Notes under the pieces: generated by a model
The model's database searches: none
What the model was told of the DNA's origin: nothing
Seen by the model: the letters and a program-made list of their open reading frames with translations, nothing else
Program-made: the position numbers and the translations under genes
Source of the DNA: an uncultured Armatimonadota bacterium
GTDB lineage: Bacteria; Armatimonadota; Fimbriimonadia; Fimbriimonadales; Fimbriimonadaceae
Length of the DNA stretch: 64,000 nt
Direction: 5' to 3'
Assembly: GCA_903833215.1 (NCBI GenBank)
Contig: CAILEM010000067.1
Location: forward strand, 89,873 to 153,872
Shown: positions 23,922 to 33,674 of the stretch, one piece after another
Position numbering within the stretch: position 1 is the stretch's first letter
Layout of the letters: each line of letters opens with the position of its first letter

Positions 23922-24848
23922 CTAGTCAGACGAATCGTCGGCACCCTTCTTGCCTTTCTTTGTAGCTGCTGGAGGAGTGTCTCCACCACCCATTGCACTT
24001 GCTCCCGGAGGAGGTCCGCCTACGCTACCTGGTCCACCTGGACCACCCATTGGAGCGGCAGGCGCAGCGGCCGCACCACTTGCTCCACTGGTAATAGTTT
24101 GACGAGGATCTGGGGTCTGCAAGTTCTTGGTCACCGACATCGTAACAGTTACGAGCGACGAAGTCGGCATTGCCTCACGTGTACTGTCTGTCCCAGTTCC
24201 AAAGTTGCCTTCACTGTTATAGCCCTGTTGTTGGACGGAAGCCTGGAAATAGGCAAGTCGTTCCAATTTATCGTCAGGAATCGGCCCCTGATCTGGACGC
24301 CGGGGTTTCCCTTCCGTATCCGTGGCATTGATATTCGGGACGATTTCGTCGCGACTCACAAAACCGGATCGTGAAATGGAAACAAGGCCTGGATACCGAG
24401 AGAAGGCCAGCATCAGGTTGGCGTACTGCTCGTAGGTATCAATCGTTCCGATCAAAGTAATTGTCGCAGAAGTTGCCCCACCCGCTGAAGCGGAGAGGCT
24501 ATTAATCCTGAAGAACGATGGGATGTACGGCTTGATGCCCTCATAGAGGTCTGGATAGACGTCGTTGTGCTTGATCATATCCTGCGCCAAGGTGGCGTCT
24601 CGGATCAGCGCAACTGACTTCACATCATTCATGATCGTGTCAGCTTCAGTTGACTTGGTGTATGCCTCCAGTGCAGGTCCAGTGGAAGCCTGCTGATCGG
24701 ACCGAGCTTGGTCCAATGCCTTCGTGGAAGATACATTCAAATATCCACCCAATACCAAGCCAGCCACGGCGATAAGGGCAGAAAAGAGACCGGCAGACTT
24801 AGCCTGCGCCCCTTTCGAAACTGTTGTAGGCAGTAGGTTTAGCTTCAT
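23922..24848 (-). CDS. pilN: PilN-like pilus alignment protein
   Basis: A 308-aa bitopic inner-membrane protein. The first residues MKLNLLP match the conserved NLLP tail of PilN that binds PilM in the cytoplasm. A helix follows at about 20-40 (GLFSALIAVAGLVLGGYL), then a coiled-coil-like segment and a periplasmic domain with ATITLIGTIDTYEQYANLM and YPGLVSISRSGF. The C-terminal about 60 residues are Ala/Pro/Gly-rich and end KKGKKGADDSSD. It is longer than typical PilN (about 190-210) because of this tail and extra periplasmic segments. It lies 6 nt after pilM and 12 nt before pilO. Confidence 0.8.
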   Translation of the reverse strand: MKLNLLPTTVSKGAQAKSAGLFSALIAVAGLVLGGYLNVSSTKALDQARSDQQASTGPALEAYTKSTEADTIMNDVKSVALIRDATLAQDMIKHNDVYPDLYEGIKPYIPSFFRINSLSASAGGATSATITLIGTIDTYEQYANLMLAFSRYPGLVSISRSGFVSRDEIVPNINATDTEGKPRRPDQGPIPDDKLERLAYFQASVQQQGYNSEGNFGTGTDSTREAMPTSSLVTVTMSVTKNLQTPDPRQTITSGASGAAAAPAAPMGGPGGPGSVGGPPPGASAMGGGDTPPAATKKGKKGADDSSD

Positions 24849-24854
24849 GCGTTT

Positions 24855-26126
24855 TCAGTCGAAGAAGATATGGAGGCCGTTTCCAACGGCTACCGCGAAT
24901 GCTTGCTTATGCTCCTCAACAAATGCTGCAGGAACTTTCTTAGCGTTAACATTGAGACGGCGAAGCGGGTCGTAAGCGTCACACTCAATGCCTAACGATT
25001 TAGACAAAAATGGAGCCAAGCCACCTAGCTTAGCGCCCCCACCGCACAGTTCAACCGCGTCGATTTCTCCACCTCGACTTCGGTAGTAGTCGATCGAACG
25101 TCGCACTTCGGATACGAACTCATCAAGAATTGGAGCGATCGCGTTGTAGTACTTGTCTGTCGGCTGTTCTGCGACAGGCTCTGGCGCATGTACGATCTCA
25201 GATTGAGGGGCTGGGTCATCAAATGGCGAGGCCATCGGATCCATGCCAAAGTCTGTAGTTCCCGCATCAGAGGCTGGTGCCACATAAGGAAGAGGATCAT
25301 CGGCAAATGGATTGTATGCCGCGAATCCAGCAGTCACGCCTGAATCGCCGAAAGGATCGGCAGGAGCGGCTGTTCCTGCCCACTCTGGAATACTCACGTG
25401 CTCTTGCTTGAGAGACTCAGCATCGTCAACACTCATGGCGAACGCATCTGCGATTGCCTTGGTGAAGAGCTCGCCTCCAACAGGTACTTGTCGGGGCATC
25501 AGCAATCGATCGCCGTGGTAGATATTGATGCAGGTTGTCTTGTGCCCGATATCTACGACGCATACCGTCTTATCGCCAAGTAAATCGTTATAGCTACGAT
25601 GGATTGACCGAGCAAGGCTCAAAGGCTCAACATCGATCGCACTCGTACTTCGACCCGCTTTCTTGACGCACGCCATGATGGTGTCAATCGCGCTTTGAGG
25701 CGAAATGGCCATTACTACGTCCATATTGGGCGAGTTGGGATCATCTCCACCAAGTGGGCGGAAATCGCTGACGATCGTGCTCTCAGCAAAAGGGATGTTC
25801 CGGTTGATTTCCCACTGCATATGCTCCTTGAGCTCAGCAGGATTCATCTTAGGCACTTCCAGCGTTCGCACGAGGACGCTTGCCTGGCCAGCGATTGAAA
25901 CAACAACCTGACCGACGGAGGCGCCACTCTGTGAAAGCACTTGCTTCAGCGCAGAACCCACGGCGTCACTGTTATAGACGCCAGTGTGGTCAACCGCTCC
26001 TTCAGGCGTATCAATGATGCCGAGTGCAGTCACTACCGGCTCTTTGCCTTGGGAACGGATTTCACAAATTTTAATCGATTGACTACCGATATCTACGCCG
26101 AGCACACTACTTAGCTTTTTGGCCAT
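24855..26126 (-). CDS. pilM: type IV pilus assembly protein PilM (actin-like ATPase)
   Basis: A protein of about 423 aa with the FtsA/actin-like fold. The N-terminal phosphate-1 loop LGVDIGSQSIKICEI is followed by the IPFAESTIVSDF region, CVVDIGHKTTCINIYHGDRL (phosphate-2) and AVELCGGGAKLGGLAPFLSK (adenosine motif). PilM forms the cytoplasmic ring bound to PilN. An acidic, Pro-rich insert of about 75 residues (about 245-320: repeated DPFGD, NPFADDP, SPFDDPAP) is absent from typical PilM (about 350 aa). The start is ATG 26126. The frame runs further to 26165, but that part lies over the promoter -10. AGGGA stands 10 nt before the chosen ATG. Confidence 0.93.
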   Translation of the reverse strand: MAKKLSSVLGVDIGSQSIKICEIRSQGKEPVVTALGIIDTPEGAVDHTGVYNSDAVGSALKQVLSQSGASVGQVVVSIAGQASVLVRTLEVPKMNPAELKEHMQWEINRNIPFAESTIVSDFRPLGGDDPNSPNMDVVMAISPQSAIDTIMACVKKAGRSTSAIDVEPLSLARSIHRSYNDLLGDKTVCVVDIGHKTTCINIYHGDRLLMPRQVPVGGELFTKAIADAFAMSVDDAESLKQEHVSIPEWAGTAAPADPFGDSGVTAGFAAYNPFADDPLPYVAPASDAGTTDFGMDPMASPFDDPAPQSEIVHAPEPVAEQPTDKYYNAIAPILDEFVSEVRRSIDYYRSRGGEIDAVELCGGGAKLGGLAPFLSKSLGIECDAYDPLRRLNVNAKKVPAAFVEEHKQAFAVAVGNGLHIFFD

Positions 26127-26163
26127 TAGGTAACTATCCCTTCCCTTCCCTTCCTGGGACCCC

Positions 26164-26193
26164 ATCTTATCATTGGGCCATGGGTGCTGTCAA
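26164..26193 (-). promoter_or_regulatory. sigma70 promoter of the pilM-pilQ operon
   Basis: On the minus strand there is a perfect -35 TTGACA (26193-26188), an 18-nt spacer, and an extended -10 TGA-TAAGAT (hexamer 26169-26164). Transcription would begin near 26157, giving a leader of about 30 nt before the pilM ATG. Confidence 0.75.
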
Positions 26194-26450
26194 CAAGCAC
26201 GACCCCTCGACAGTCACCCTCAAAGGACGTACGACGAGACTTAATCAGTTCGGGCAATCACTCCAACGAATGAGAACCTTCGGATTACCTCTTATCGAAC
26301 ACCCAGCGTTCTTCAAATCAATCTTGTCGCCGCAAATGATTTGCAGAACCTTTTGAGGTCCAACGCAACGAAATACTCACCTATTCTACAGTACAGGAAG
26401 GATAAGAAACACGGCACAAGCACTAGGGAAAGGGGCCTTTGCCACGCAAA
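26194..26450. other. intergenic stretch with no recognised gene
   Basis: This lies between the pilM promoter and the terminator of the giant propeller gene. Both strands have only short open frames without ribosome sites. It has no repeat or RNA fold that I could recognise. Binding sites for a pilus regulator could lie here, but none is identifiable by eye. Confidence 0.5.
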
Positions 26451-26480
26451 AAAGGGGGAAGTCTCACGACTTCCCCCTTT
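26451..26480 (-). terminator. intrinsic terminator after the giant surface-protein genes
   Basis: A 12-bp stem, AAAGGGGGAAGT (26451-26462) with ACTTCCCCCTTT (26469-26480), and a 6-nt loop. On the minus strand the last stem bases run into TTTTTT, a good U tract. It lies 21 nt after the stop of the 2390-aa gene and separates it from the pilM promoter. Confidence 0.85.
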
Positions 26481-26501
26481 CTTAACGTTTGTGAGCGCGC
26501 T

Positions 26502-29500
26502 TTACTGCGAGACCGCAAACGATGGCCATTGTGGAGATATCGTCTCGAAGAAGATATCAGGGACACCTGCCCGCGTACTCGTCCAGAAGAGCCATGTCAA
26601 AGGCGGTCTCCTTAACGAATTCGCCGCAAGGGAGAATGGGTCTAGGAACGCCGTTAGATCGGATTCATTGACCGCGTTATCAATGAGGATCTGCTGTTCA
26701 CTTGTTTCACGAATCAGCGAGACTGTGGGCTGATAGGGCAGCACATAGTTGAAGGTTGTTCCATCCTCTCGTAGAGCCGTGTAAGACACCGATACAGCGT
26801 TGTCTTCATCTGCCCTCGTGAAGTAAATGCGACCGTTGGCAGGATCTACTTGATAGGCAGAAGTATTTCGCTTCTGGCCGATCACGTTGATTGAAGGCAC
26901 ACCGTTGTTATTCACCGCCATTCGGTAGGGCAACTGAACGCCATAGCGAAGGGACGTGTAGTATGGCCTAGGAGCCAGTCCGGCGCCGCCTGCCGCCCGA
27001 TTGTAAGTGAACAGATACCTGTCACTTTGGATCTGGCTTGCATTGCCTGCCTGAGTGCCGTTAGCTGTGAACCACGAGAAGGGGTTGCTAATCAATCGCT
27101 GGTCATAAAGGCCCGTTGCCTTTGCATATCCAGATCCACCCGAAGCAGAAACTCTCAGGAATCTTGGACTATAAGTCGCCAAGATCTGAGCACTGGCATT
27201 GGGTACGCCCGCGGTAAAGCGAACGGTGCCTAGTGCAGTGTCGATATAGACCTTGCCACCCAACTTCGAGTCGTAGCTGATAAGTCCTGTCTCGCGATCA
27301 TAGACGGCCGTTCCCGCAACCAGAAGCGAAGTGGTAACACCGTTAAGGTTCTGAGCTACTTGAATCGTCGCAGTTGGATCCCACTGAATGCCCAACGAAC
27401 GATACAAGCCTGGTTGGCTGCCCGCGACGAGCGCTTCTCCAACCTGCTGCGAGAGATTGATGAACACGTTTCCATCGCTGGCGGCGTTATCAATCGAAAC
27501 TCCCTTATCATCGACCACGCCGAAGTTGCTTGAATCAACCTTCATCCGACCGAGGAACACTTCGGGATTCGACCGTCCCTGCTGCTGCGCCGTAAAGGTC
27601 ATTTCGGCTACGTAATCGCCATTGACCAAGAAGTAGTTCACCCCATCTGGCTTAAGGGCACCCAGACCAGCATATTGCCGACCTGCGACCGACACGCCAG
27701 TAACCGACGAGAATCCTGGGCCAAACGGTAAGGCTACCGATGGGCCAAAGTTGCTGCCATTAAAGTAGGAGTAGTAAACCGTCGACTGTCCACTTGCAGT
27801 GCCCGGATAGAACACCATCGCTCCGACCGGGGTCTGCACAACGCTTGGCTTACCCTTGGTCACGAGTGGATCATTGAACATTGTCACCGGTTGTGGTGGC
27901 GTTGTCAGGCCGGTCGAGGACGGGGAGACCTGAGCCATCATGATGAACGACTCGCCCAATCTTCCTGATGATGTCGATTTCTGTGCATCACCGACGAACG
28001 CCATGTAAGTCGCGACGAACTTCTGCGAGGGATTGAATGGGTTGACCTGTCCCATCTGAGGGAAGGTCGGATTGGTGTACTGAACCGTTCCTGGAACAAC
28101 CGCTTCTCCGGACTGGCTTCCGAACAACGCGTCTGGCGACTGTGACGGATAGGCCGCAGCAGCTTGCTTGAACCACTGAGAGCTAGAGGCTGGCGTGAAG
28201 TTGTTAAGATCGGCCAACGGAGACAACGGATCTGGAGTTCCGGTAATTCCGAAACTGTTGAACGTTGAAGCGTTATTGACCGACGCCATGTAGATCATGA
28301 AGTTGCCGAGTTGGCTCGACGATGTCGGCTGAGCTGGATTCCAACTTGGCCTATCCGAAGCCCAAGCGACATCGAGTCCGCCGAAGGCATCTCGAATCAT
28401 TGCAGGTTGCTTGTTGCTATAGGCATATGGATTGGCCGAACTTGCGGAAGCCGCGTTATCGACCATCGGTGCCGTGAACGGCGTGAAGGACGTTGTGAGC
28501 CGAGATTCGCGAACATTGAAGTTCAATGTGAACGTCGGATCGCTGAAGGTCTCAGGCGCGTTGTTGTACGTCTGCCACCAATCGTTGTTCTGAGAGAACC
28601 AAGGGACACCCAATCCAAGGGTCGTACCCTTTTCGATGACGCGCATCGTCTGGCTGTACGCACCTGCTGGCATTCCGAGTGGAACTGATACAGCCACACG
28701 AGGATTAACCGGCGGATACTTCAACGATTGAGATCCGATCGAACCTACCAGCGTTTGGTTTGCCACGTCTGGAAGCGGAATTGACTGTCCGAACGGAGTG
28801 AAATACCCCGTCGTTCCCAGATATGGATTGGCTCGTCGAATCGCATTGGCTGTCGCTTGCGTTGGCGCGGTATCGGAAACACGAGGCTTCTGAACAATAA
28901 CCTCGTTGTAACCCGTACCAGCCTTGGCCTCAGGGGCGAAGATTGTATCGATGTCACTCCACACGTCGAGCGAGCCGTCTAACCAGCCCAACGGATCATT
29001 CGTTGTCGAGAAGATCGACCATGGTTGAGTGCCTCCAATTGCGTAGACCTTTGCGAGGCGAACGTTCAATAGGTTGACGTTGCCTTCGTTGAGAACCGTA
29101 AACGGCTGGAACAACGACTTGTAGTAGCCATCCCACGGTTGGAAGATCGAAAACGCGTTGTTCGAATTGGAGTTGAGCGAATAGCCTTGAGTACCGGAAG
29201 CCGACCCAGGTACAAGTGGGTTGTAACCCGTTCCTTGTCCTTGCGCCCCAAGGTTGACACTTGGCGTACTTACGGTGATCTTCTCATCGACATCGACCGA
29301 AGTCATCAAGTTGAATCCTCGATAGGCTTCAGCGGGCGATGTGTCGAGCAGCCCGTTAATATTCGAGTCAACAAATGCTCGAGCGCGACCTAGATACCCT
29401 TGGCTGAGCGGAATCGCTGCCGGACTTGGATCGGAGTCACCTACGAACGCACCCGCGGCATTGACCTGTGGGTTTGTGTTGGGTGGCTGGAACCGAGGCA

Positions 29501-32500
29501 CATTGATGGTAATGCTGACCGGCGTCTTCTGGAAGACGCGTGATTCAGGCTCATCTCCGCGCTGCAATGGACGCAGTTTGCCTGTACCCGAGTCAAGAAC
29601 CATGGGTGGATTGAGAGTAACGCCTTGCCCTGCTTTATAAAGCGGATTCTGTGCGGCTGCATTCGGATTGATAACAATCTGAACTTGCTCATTGCTAATG
29701 TCGGGGTAGTCGATACTATCGTTCGGGAAGTTTGTCGGGTAGTCCTCAAAATTAGCGTAATAAGTGGAATTGAGCGGCTTCCAAACGGCAGCACTCCCAC
29801 CTTGCCAAGTCAGATTCTTGACTTCCATTTTGACTTTGGCTAAGCCAACGGCATTTACGAGCGCCATCATACTGCGGTCGACAAGATACGCCTGAGTGGA
29901 CGTGGATTGACCGTGATGCGCGACACCACCACTCGTTCCCAGCAAATTGATATTCTTGGCTGGGTGATTTGGATTGACCGGCACCGAAGGACTTCCGTTC
30001 GTCAGGCTTTCCGCATCGGATGGCGAGGTTGATAGTCCTACCGAGAACAAATCTCCCCCTGGCTGGGTCGGATTGCTTGGATCGGGCATTACCACTGCCA
30101 ACGGATTCGCCATGTAGAACGGAATGTGCGAATAGGCCGGATTGAGCGCAATGGTTTGCATCGCGCCGAAGGTGTTCAACGCACTGGACGAAATCGAAAT
30201 CGAGATCGTTCCTGGCCCTGGAGGCAAGGCGGTAGCTCCGGTTCCAAGAGGAACCTGAATCACTGCAAAGCCGTTATCCCGTATATCGCCGCTTGGATAC
30301 GCAGGATCCGCAGGATCGTCAGGCGCATTAGGCGGCTCGGGGAACTTCCTAGCCGATCCGGTTCGCGTAACGTTCTTGCCTTGCGAGCTGAAAGTCACGT
30401 TGATGATCGGAGGCGAAACCGGTGACGTCCCATTTGTAACCAAGTAAGGGAAGTCGTATACCAAGATGAAAGCCGATTCACCCCACTCAAAAGCGAGTGG
30501 CGAGCGCGTGAAGGTGTAAGGATTACTCGCACCCTGCGTTGCTTGATTGTAGTCTAGCTGGCTAGGATTTGCACTCAGAAGGTTATGGCCCTTCTCCGTT
30601 ACCAATCGGATTTTTGCGTGTCGGAAGATGTTGCCAGCTGGGTTATTCTCAACGATGGTCTCACTACCCGGAGGATTTCCAGGGGATAGCGAGCCGGCGT
30701 CGTTATTGAATGCGTACAGGAATCCACTTTCGTCGGTTCCGTACATCCAGTTATTCGATGTGGCGAGGCTACTGGCGATCATCGACGATGCCGTATTGAA
30801 CTCGTACGCTCGGCGAGTTCCATACAGGTTAGCGACAGCTGGATCGGCGAACAGTGCGTCAAAGCGGCCGTCCAAGGTTGGGACCAAGATGACCGGCACC
30901 GATGGTGCAAGTATCCCCGCGTTGTTGTACACCGTCATCTTCGAGAACGTCAGAGCGCCTAGTGCTCCGACCCCTAGCTCCTTCGTGCTCATAATCGGCT
31001 GCGCAGGCGAACCGGATGGCATCAGCGGAGGTGTGCTCACAATGCCGGTGAGGGCATCGAACACATACAGATAGTTATTCTGGTTTTGAACGTAGACGAA
31101 GGAATCCGTTGCCGGATAGGAAGCATTGACCGTCTTTTGAGAAACAATCGCAGGGCTAGATAGGAAGTCGCCGGTGTTGACGGTTACGGTTCCTGTTTCA
31201 CCCACAACCGTCGTTGTGATCGGGCCGCCGTCATACATCCATACAGGATTCTTCGCGGTTGCTCCATTGGTCACGTTTAAGCAGTAGAACTGCCCTGGCG
31301 CATCATCCGTCACCCGAACATTTGTGCCGAAATAGAGGTAGGGAATTCCATTGATGACGGAATAGGCCGGTGTGGACCAGATCTCACCGAGCGTTGGCTG
31401 AGTCTTTAGCGGATACTGCCAAAGCTCATTGGTGATGCCCGTTCCAGCGCCGCCCGTCGCTGGAATTCCAACCGCATTCACAGCATAGATTCTGCCCTGG
31501 GTGGTTGGAACGTAAATCGTCGGGACGCCAAGGGTGGCTGCACCTGTAACGGGATCCAGATTAGTGGTGACCGAACCTCGGAAAGAACCAAGTTTGCTAA
31601 TCGGAACTCCGGGTGAAGATGGGAAAGTCCAAATTCGCTGAGTGGAGCCAACGGTAAGTTTTGGGGGTTTATCCGGAAGGGTATCCAACGAACCGTCGTA
31701 CTCGTTCTTTCCATCACCACGACCTGCCATGTCGATGCAGTAAACGCGACCGTTTCGGGTTCCTACATACAGGTAGTACTTCAGGCCAGAGGCCGTCTGA
31801 ACCGGTGTAATGAGGGCCGAACTTAGGCTGAACCCGCTCGGCATCTCAACATCCTTGTCCAAGTCCTTATTAGGGTCATCAACGCCATCCGGAAGCGTAC
31901 TTGGATAGCTCCAATACTCGGTGGTCGTGCCATCGGCATTGCCCTTGGAGTCAAGACAATGGAGGTAACCATTTTCATCGGCAACCAGCACAACCTGTGT
32001 TGGGACAGCGGTGACAACCTTGTTGATTATCTTATTGATGTTAACGTTCGCGATCACCGGCGTCGAAGAGATCGACTGATTCTGCTCTCCAACGAACCGA
32101 ATGGCGCTCGCGTAAATGATCTTGCCAGTGTCTTGGGTGTTGCCTGCGTTCGCAGGATCATAAGACACGTTAGTGACCAGCACCTTTAGAAGAGCCTGGC
32201 TCGTGGAAGGAGTTGCTTGTTGATTTACAAAGCGCCGACCACCGAGTTGAACCCAGCCACCCGGGAAACTCTGATCGATAAAGACCGGCGTGCTCGTGTT
32301 GCCTTCTTTAATGATGTACTGAACGCCCTTGGCAAATGAATGCGTCGAGTCGTTGCCTGGTATGTAGGCATAAACCTGATAGGTCCCTGTGTTCAGGCTA
32401 GGCGAATACGACATCGTTGCCGTGTAACCGGGTATCAGGCCATTTGCCAGAACCTGTGTCGCATCCCAAGACACCGTCGGAGTCGTCTCAGCCAGATTGG

Positions 32501-33674
32501 CTCCTCCTTTATTGAGGCTTGGGTCAGGAGTGAAGGACAGGGCTGGCGATGCATTGGCCGGCGATACGTCGGTGAGTACGGGGATCGAACCACCTTGGAC
32601 TGGCGAGAAACTCCATGCTGGAGCCCCCGTGTCGTACTGATAAGAGGTAACCGTCCCAGTTGCGACCGTTGTAAATGCGTTATTCAGGCCACCCGAAGAG
32701 AACTGATTGACCGCTGCGACGGTTCTCGTAGTCGCCGGATTGCCAGCGATCAGCTGAGCTGAAACAGGGCTGGCGTCGTAATAGCCAAAAGTCGGAACAG
32801 CTTTCGCCGCGTCGGCATACACGACCGAAGAGCCAGGTGTCGCGGTTAGCAACCCCTTGGAATCACGCGGAATCGTATTGAACAGCGTGATCGTGACGGG
32901 GTTGATTCCGTCGTAAGGGAACACCATGCTGGTCGGCAAGCCACCATTGCCGAGTCGAACCCAACCGCCACCCGAAACCCAAGTATCGACAACGTCGATA
33001 ATCGTTCTTCCCTGAGTTTGGATTTGATAAACGTAGAATTCTTGAGGAAAAGTCTGTCCGTGAACTCCGGTACCTGTGCTTAGATCCTGGGGCCCGGTTG
33101 GAACCCAGACGTACAAGGCGTACAGGTTTGGAACTCCGGCCGTGGGTGTGAAATTCCATGTTGCTGTCGCTGTTGCCCCAACAGTTGGGCTTTGATTGAG
33201 CTGCGAAGCGACACAGGTGGAGTAGATATACGCAGGAACACGTTGGTCCTGTTGATTATTGGGATCAAGCTCCAACCAAGGTGCGCCAGCATCAAAGTTC
33301 GCGACGGCAAAGCTCAGCGGGTCGGCATACCAAGCTGCCGCTCCACTCGCAGTTGTCGAGAATAAGCCCGCAGGATTCACTCCCCCGGCAAAGCTTGAGT
33401 TGTACGCGCTGCCGGTAAAGTCGGTGTTGTCGACCACTAACGACGTCGTGTACTGGTTATTGGCACCATTAGGCGTCCACCAGCGGAGGTTCGCTACTCC
33501 GGGGCCAGCATCGCCGTTAGAACCAGTCCGAGCATTGTTGCCCTTGATGGTTGGCCAGTCGACCTGTTGTGCGGAGGCGACGCTGCTCAATAACAACGAT
33601 GAAACGATCGCCAGTAGTCCGAGCCAAGTGCTCTTTCTGGTTTCCATAACTTTCACCAAATGGTTTTCCTTCAT
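26502..33674 (-). CDS. giant secreted beta-propeller protein in the pilus locus (PilY1-position protein 2)
   Basis: A 2390-aa exported protein. The signal peptide is at residues 1-36 (hydrophobic LLAIVSSLLLSSVASAQ). Residues about 540-1000 hold PQQ-like propeller blades, each with an aromatic-Gly-x-x-D/N-G-x-hydrophobic-Y-x-hydrophobic-D/N pattern: YLYVGTRNGRVYCIDM, TIYVPTTQGRIYAVN, FVYVQNQNNYLYVFD, WMYGTDESGFLYAFN. The rest is beta-rich with no family I know. A calcium-loop-like DSNINGLLD is near residue 1435. The C-terminal part repeats short strand-turns such as DRETGLISYD and DPANGRIYFT and ends with WTSTRAGVPDIFFET. Its ATG overlaps the preceding giant gene by 4 nt. A second start, Met 10, has a good GGTGA site. 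By order it occupies the place of PilY1 after pilX. A terminator follows. Confidence 0.8.
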   Translation of the reverse strand: MKENHLVKVMETRKSTWLGLLAIVSSLLLSSVASAQQVDWPTIKGNNARTGSNGDAGPGVANLRWWTPNGANNQYTTSLVVDNTDFTGSAYNSSFAGGVNPAGLFSTTASGAAAWYADPLSFAVANFDAGAPWLELDPNNQQDQRVPAYIYSTCVASQLNQSPTVGATATATWNFTPTAGVPNLYALYVWVPTGPQDLSTGTGVHGQTFPQEFYVYQIQTQGRTIIDVVDTWVSGGGWVRLGNGGLPTSMVFPYDGINPVTITLFNTIPRDSKGLLTATPGSSVVYADAAKAVPTFGYYDASPVSAQLIAGNPATTRTVAAVNQFSSGGLNNAFTTVATGTVTSYQYDTGAPAWSFSPVQGGSIPVLTDVSPANASPALSFTPDPSLNKGGANLAETTPTVSWDATQVLANGLIPGYTATMSYSPSLNTGTYQVYAYIPGNDSTHSFAKGVQYIIKEGNTSTPVFIDQSFPGGWVQLGGRRFVNQQATPSTSQALLKVLVTNVSYDPANAGNTQDTGKIIYASAIRFVGEQNQSISSTPVIANVNINKIINKVVTAVPTQVVLVADENGYLHCLDSKGNADGTTTEYWSYPSTLPDGVDDPNKDLDKDVEMPSGFSLSSALITPVQTASGLKYYLYVGTRNGRVYCIDMAGRGDGKNEYDGSLDTLPDKPPKLTVGSTQRIWTFPSSPGVPISKLGSFRGSVTTNLDPVTGAATLGVPTIYVPTTQGRIYAVNAVGIPATGGAGTGITNELWQYPLKTQPTLGEIWSTPAYSVINGIPYLYFGTNVRVTDDAPGQFYCLNVTNGATAKNPVWMYDGGPITTTVVGETGTVTVNTGDFLSSPAIVSQKTVNASYPATDSFVYVQNQNNYLYVFDALTGIVSTPPLMPSGSPAQPIMSTKELGVGALGALTFSKMTVYNNAGILAPSVPVILVPTLDGRFDALFADPAVANLYGTRRAYEFNTASSMIASSLATSNNWMYGTDESGFLYAFNNDAGSLSPGNPPGSETIVENNPAGNIFRHAKIRLVTEKGHNLLSANPSQLDYNQATQGASNPYTFTRSPLAFEWGESAFILVYDFPYLVTNGTSPVSPPIINVTFSSQGKNVTRTGSARKFPEPPNAPDDPADPAYPSGDIRDNGFAVIQVPLGTGATALPPGPGTISISISSSALNTFGAMQTIALNPAYSHIPFYMANPLAVVMPDPSNPTQPGGDLFSVGLSTSPSDAESLTNGSPSVPVNPNHPAKNINLLGTSGGVAHHGQSTSTQAYLVDRSMMALVNAVGLAKVKMEVKNLTWQGGSAAVWKPLNSTYYANFEDYPTNFPNDSIDYPDISNEQVQIVINPNAAAQNPLYKAGQGVTLNPPMVLDSGTGKLRPLQRGDEPESRVFQKTPVSITINVPRFQPPNTNPQVNAAGAFVGDSDPSPAAIPLSQGYLGRARAFVDSNINGLLDTSPAEAYRGFNLMTSVDVDEKITVSTPSVNLGAQGQGTGYNPLVPGSASGTQGYSLNSNSNNAFSIFQPWDGYYKSLFQPFTVLNEGNVNLLNVRLAKVYAIGGTQPWSIFSTTNDPLGWLDGSLDVWSDIDTIFAPEAKAGTGYNEVIVQKPRVSDTAPTQATANAIRRANPYLGTTGYFTPFGQSIPLPDVANQTLVGSIGSQSLKYPPVNPRVAVSVPLGMPAGAYSQTMRVIEKGTTLGLGVPWFSQNNDWWQTYNNAPETFSDPTFTLNFNVRESRLTTSFTPFTAPMVDNAASASSANPYAYSNKQPAMIRDAFGGLDVAWASDRPSWNPAQPTSSSQLGNFMIYMASVNNASTFNSFGITGTPDPLSPLADLNNFTPASSSQWFKQAAAAYPSQSPDALFGSQSGEAVVPGTVQYTNPTFPQMGQVNPFNPSQKFVATYMAFVGDAQKSTSSGRLGESFIMMAQVSPSSTGLTTPPQPVTMFNDPLVTKGKPSVVQTPVGAMVFYPGTASGQSTVYYSYFNGSNFGPSVALPFGPGFSSVTGVSVAGRQYAGLGALKPDGVNYFLVNGDYVAEMTFTAQQQGRSNPEVFLGRMKVDSSNFGVVDDKGVSIDNAASDGNVFINLSQQVGEALVAGSQPGLYRSLGIQWDPTATIQVAQNLNGVTTSLLVAGTAVYDRETGLISYDSKLGGKVYIDTALGTVRFTAGVPNASAQILATYSPRFLRVSASGGSGYAKATGLYDQRLISNPFSWFTANGTQAGNASQIQSDRYLFTYNRAAGGAGLAPRPYYTSLRYGVQLPYRMAVNNNGVPSINVIGQKRNTSAYQVDPANGRIYFTRADEDNAVSVSYTALREDGTTFNYVLPYQPTVSLIRETSEQQILIDNAVNESDLTAFLDPFSLAANSLRRPPLTWLFWTSTRAGVPDIFFETISPQWPSFAVSQ

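Noticed and set aside
26126..26165. Upstream start for PilM that adds 13 residues
   Set aside because: The extra codons lie over the predicted -10 and the transcription start, and the normal PilM N terminus begins at 26126.
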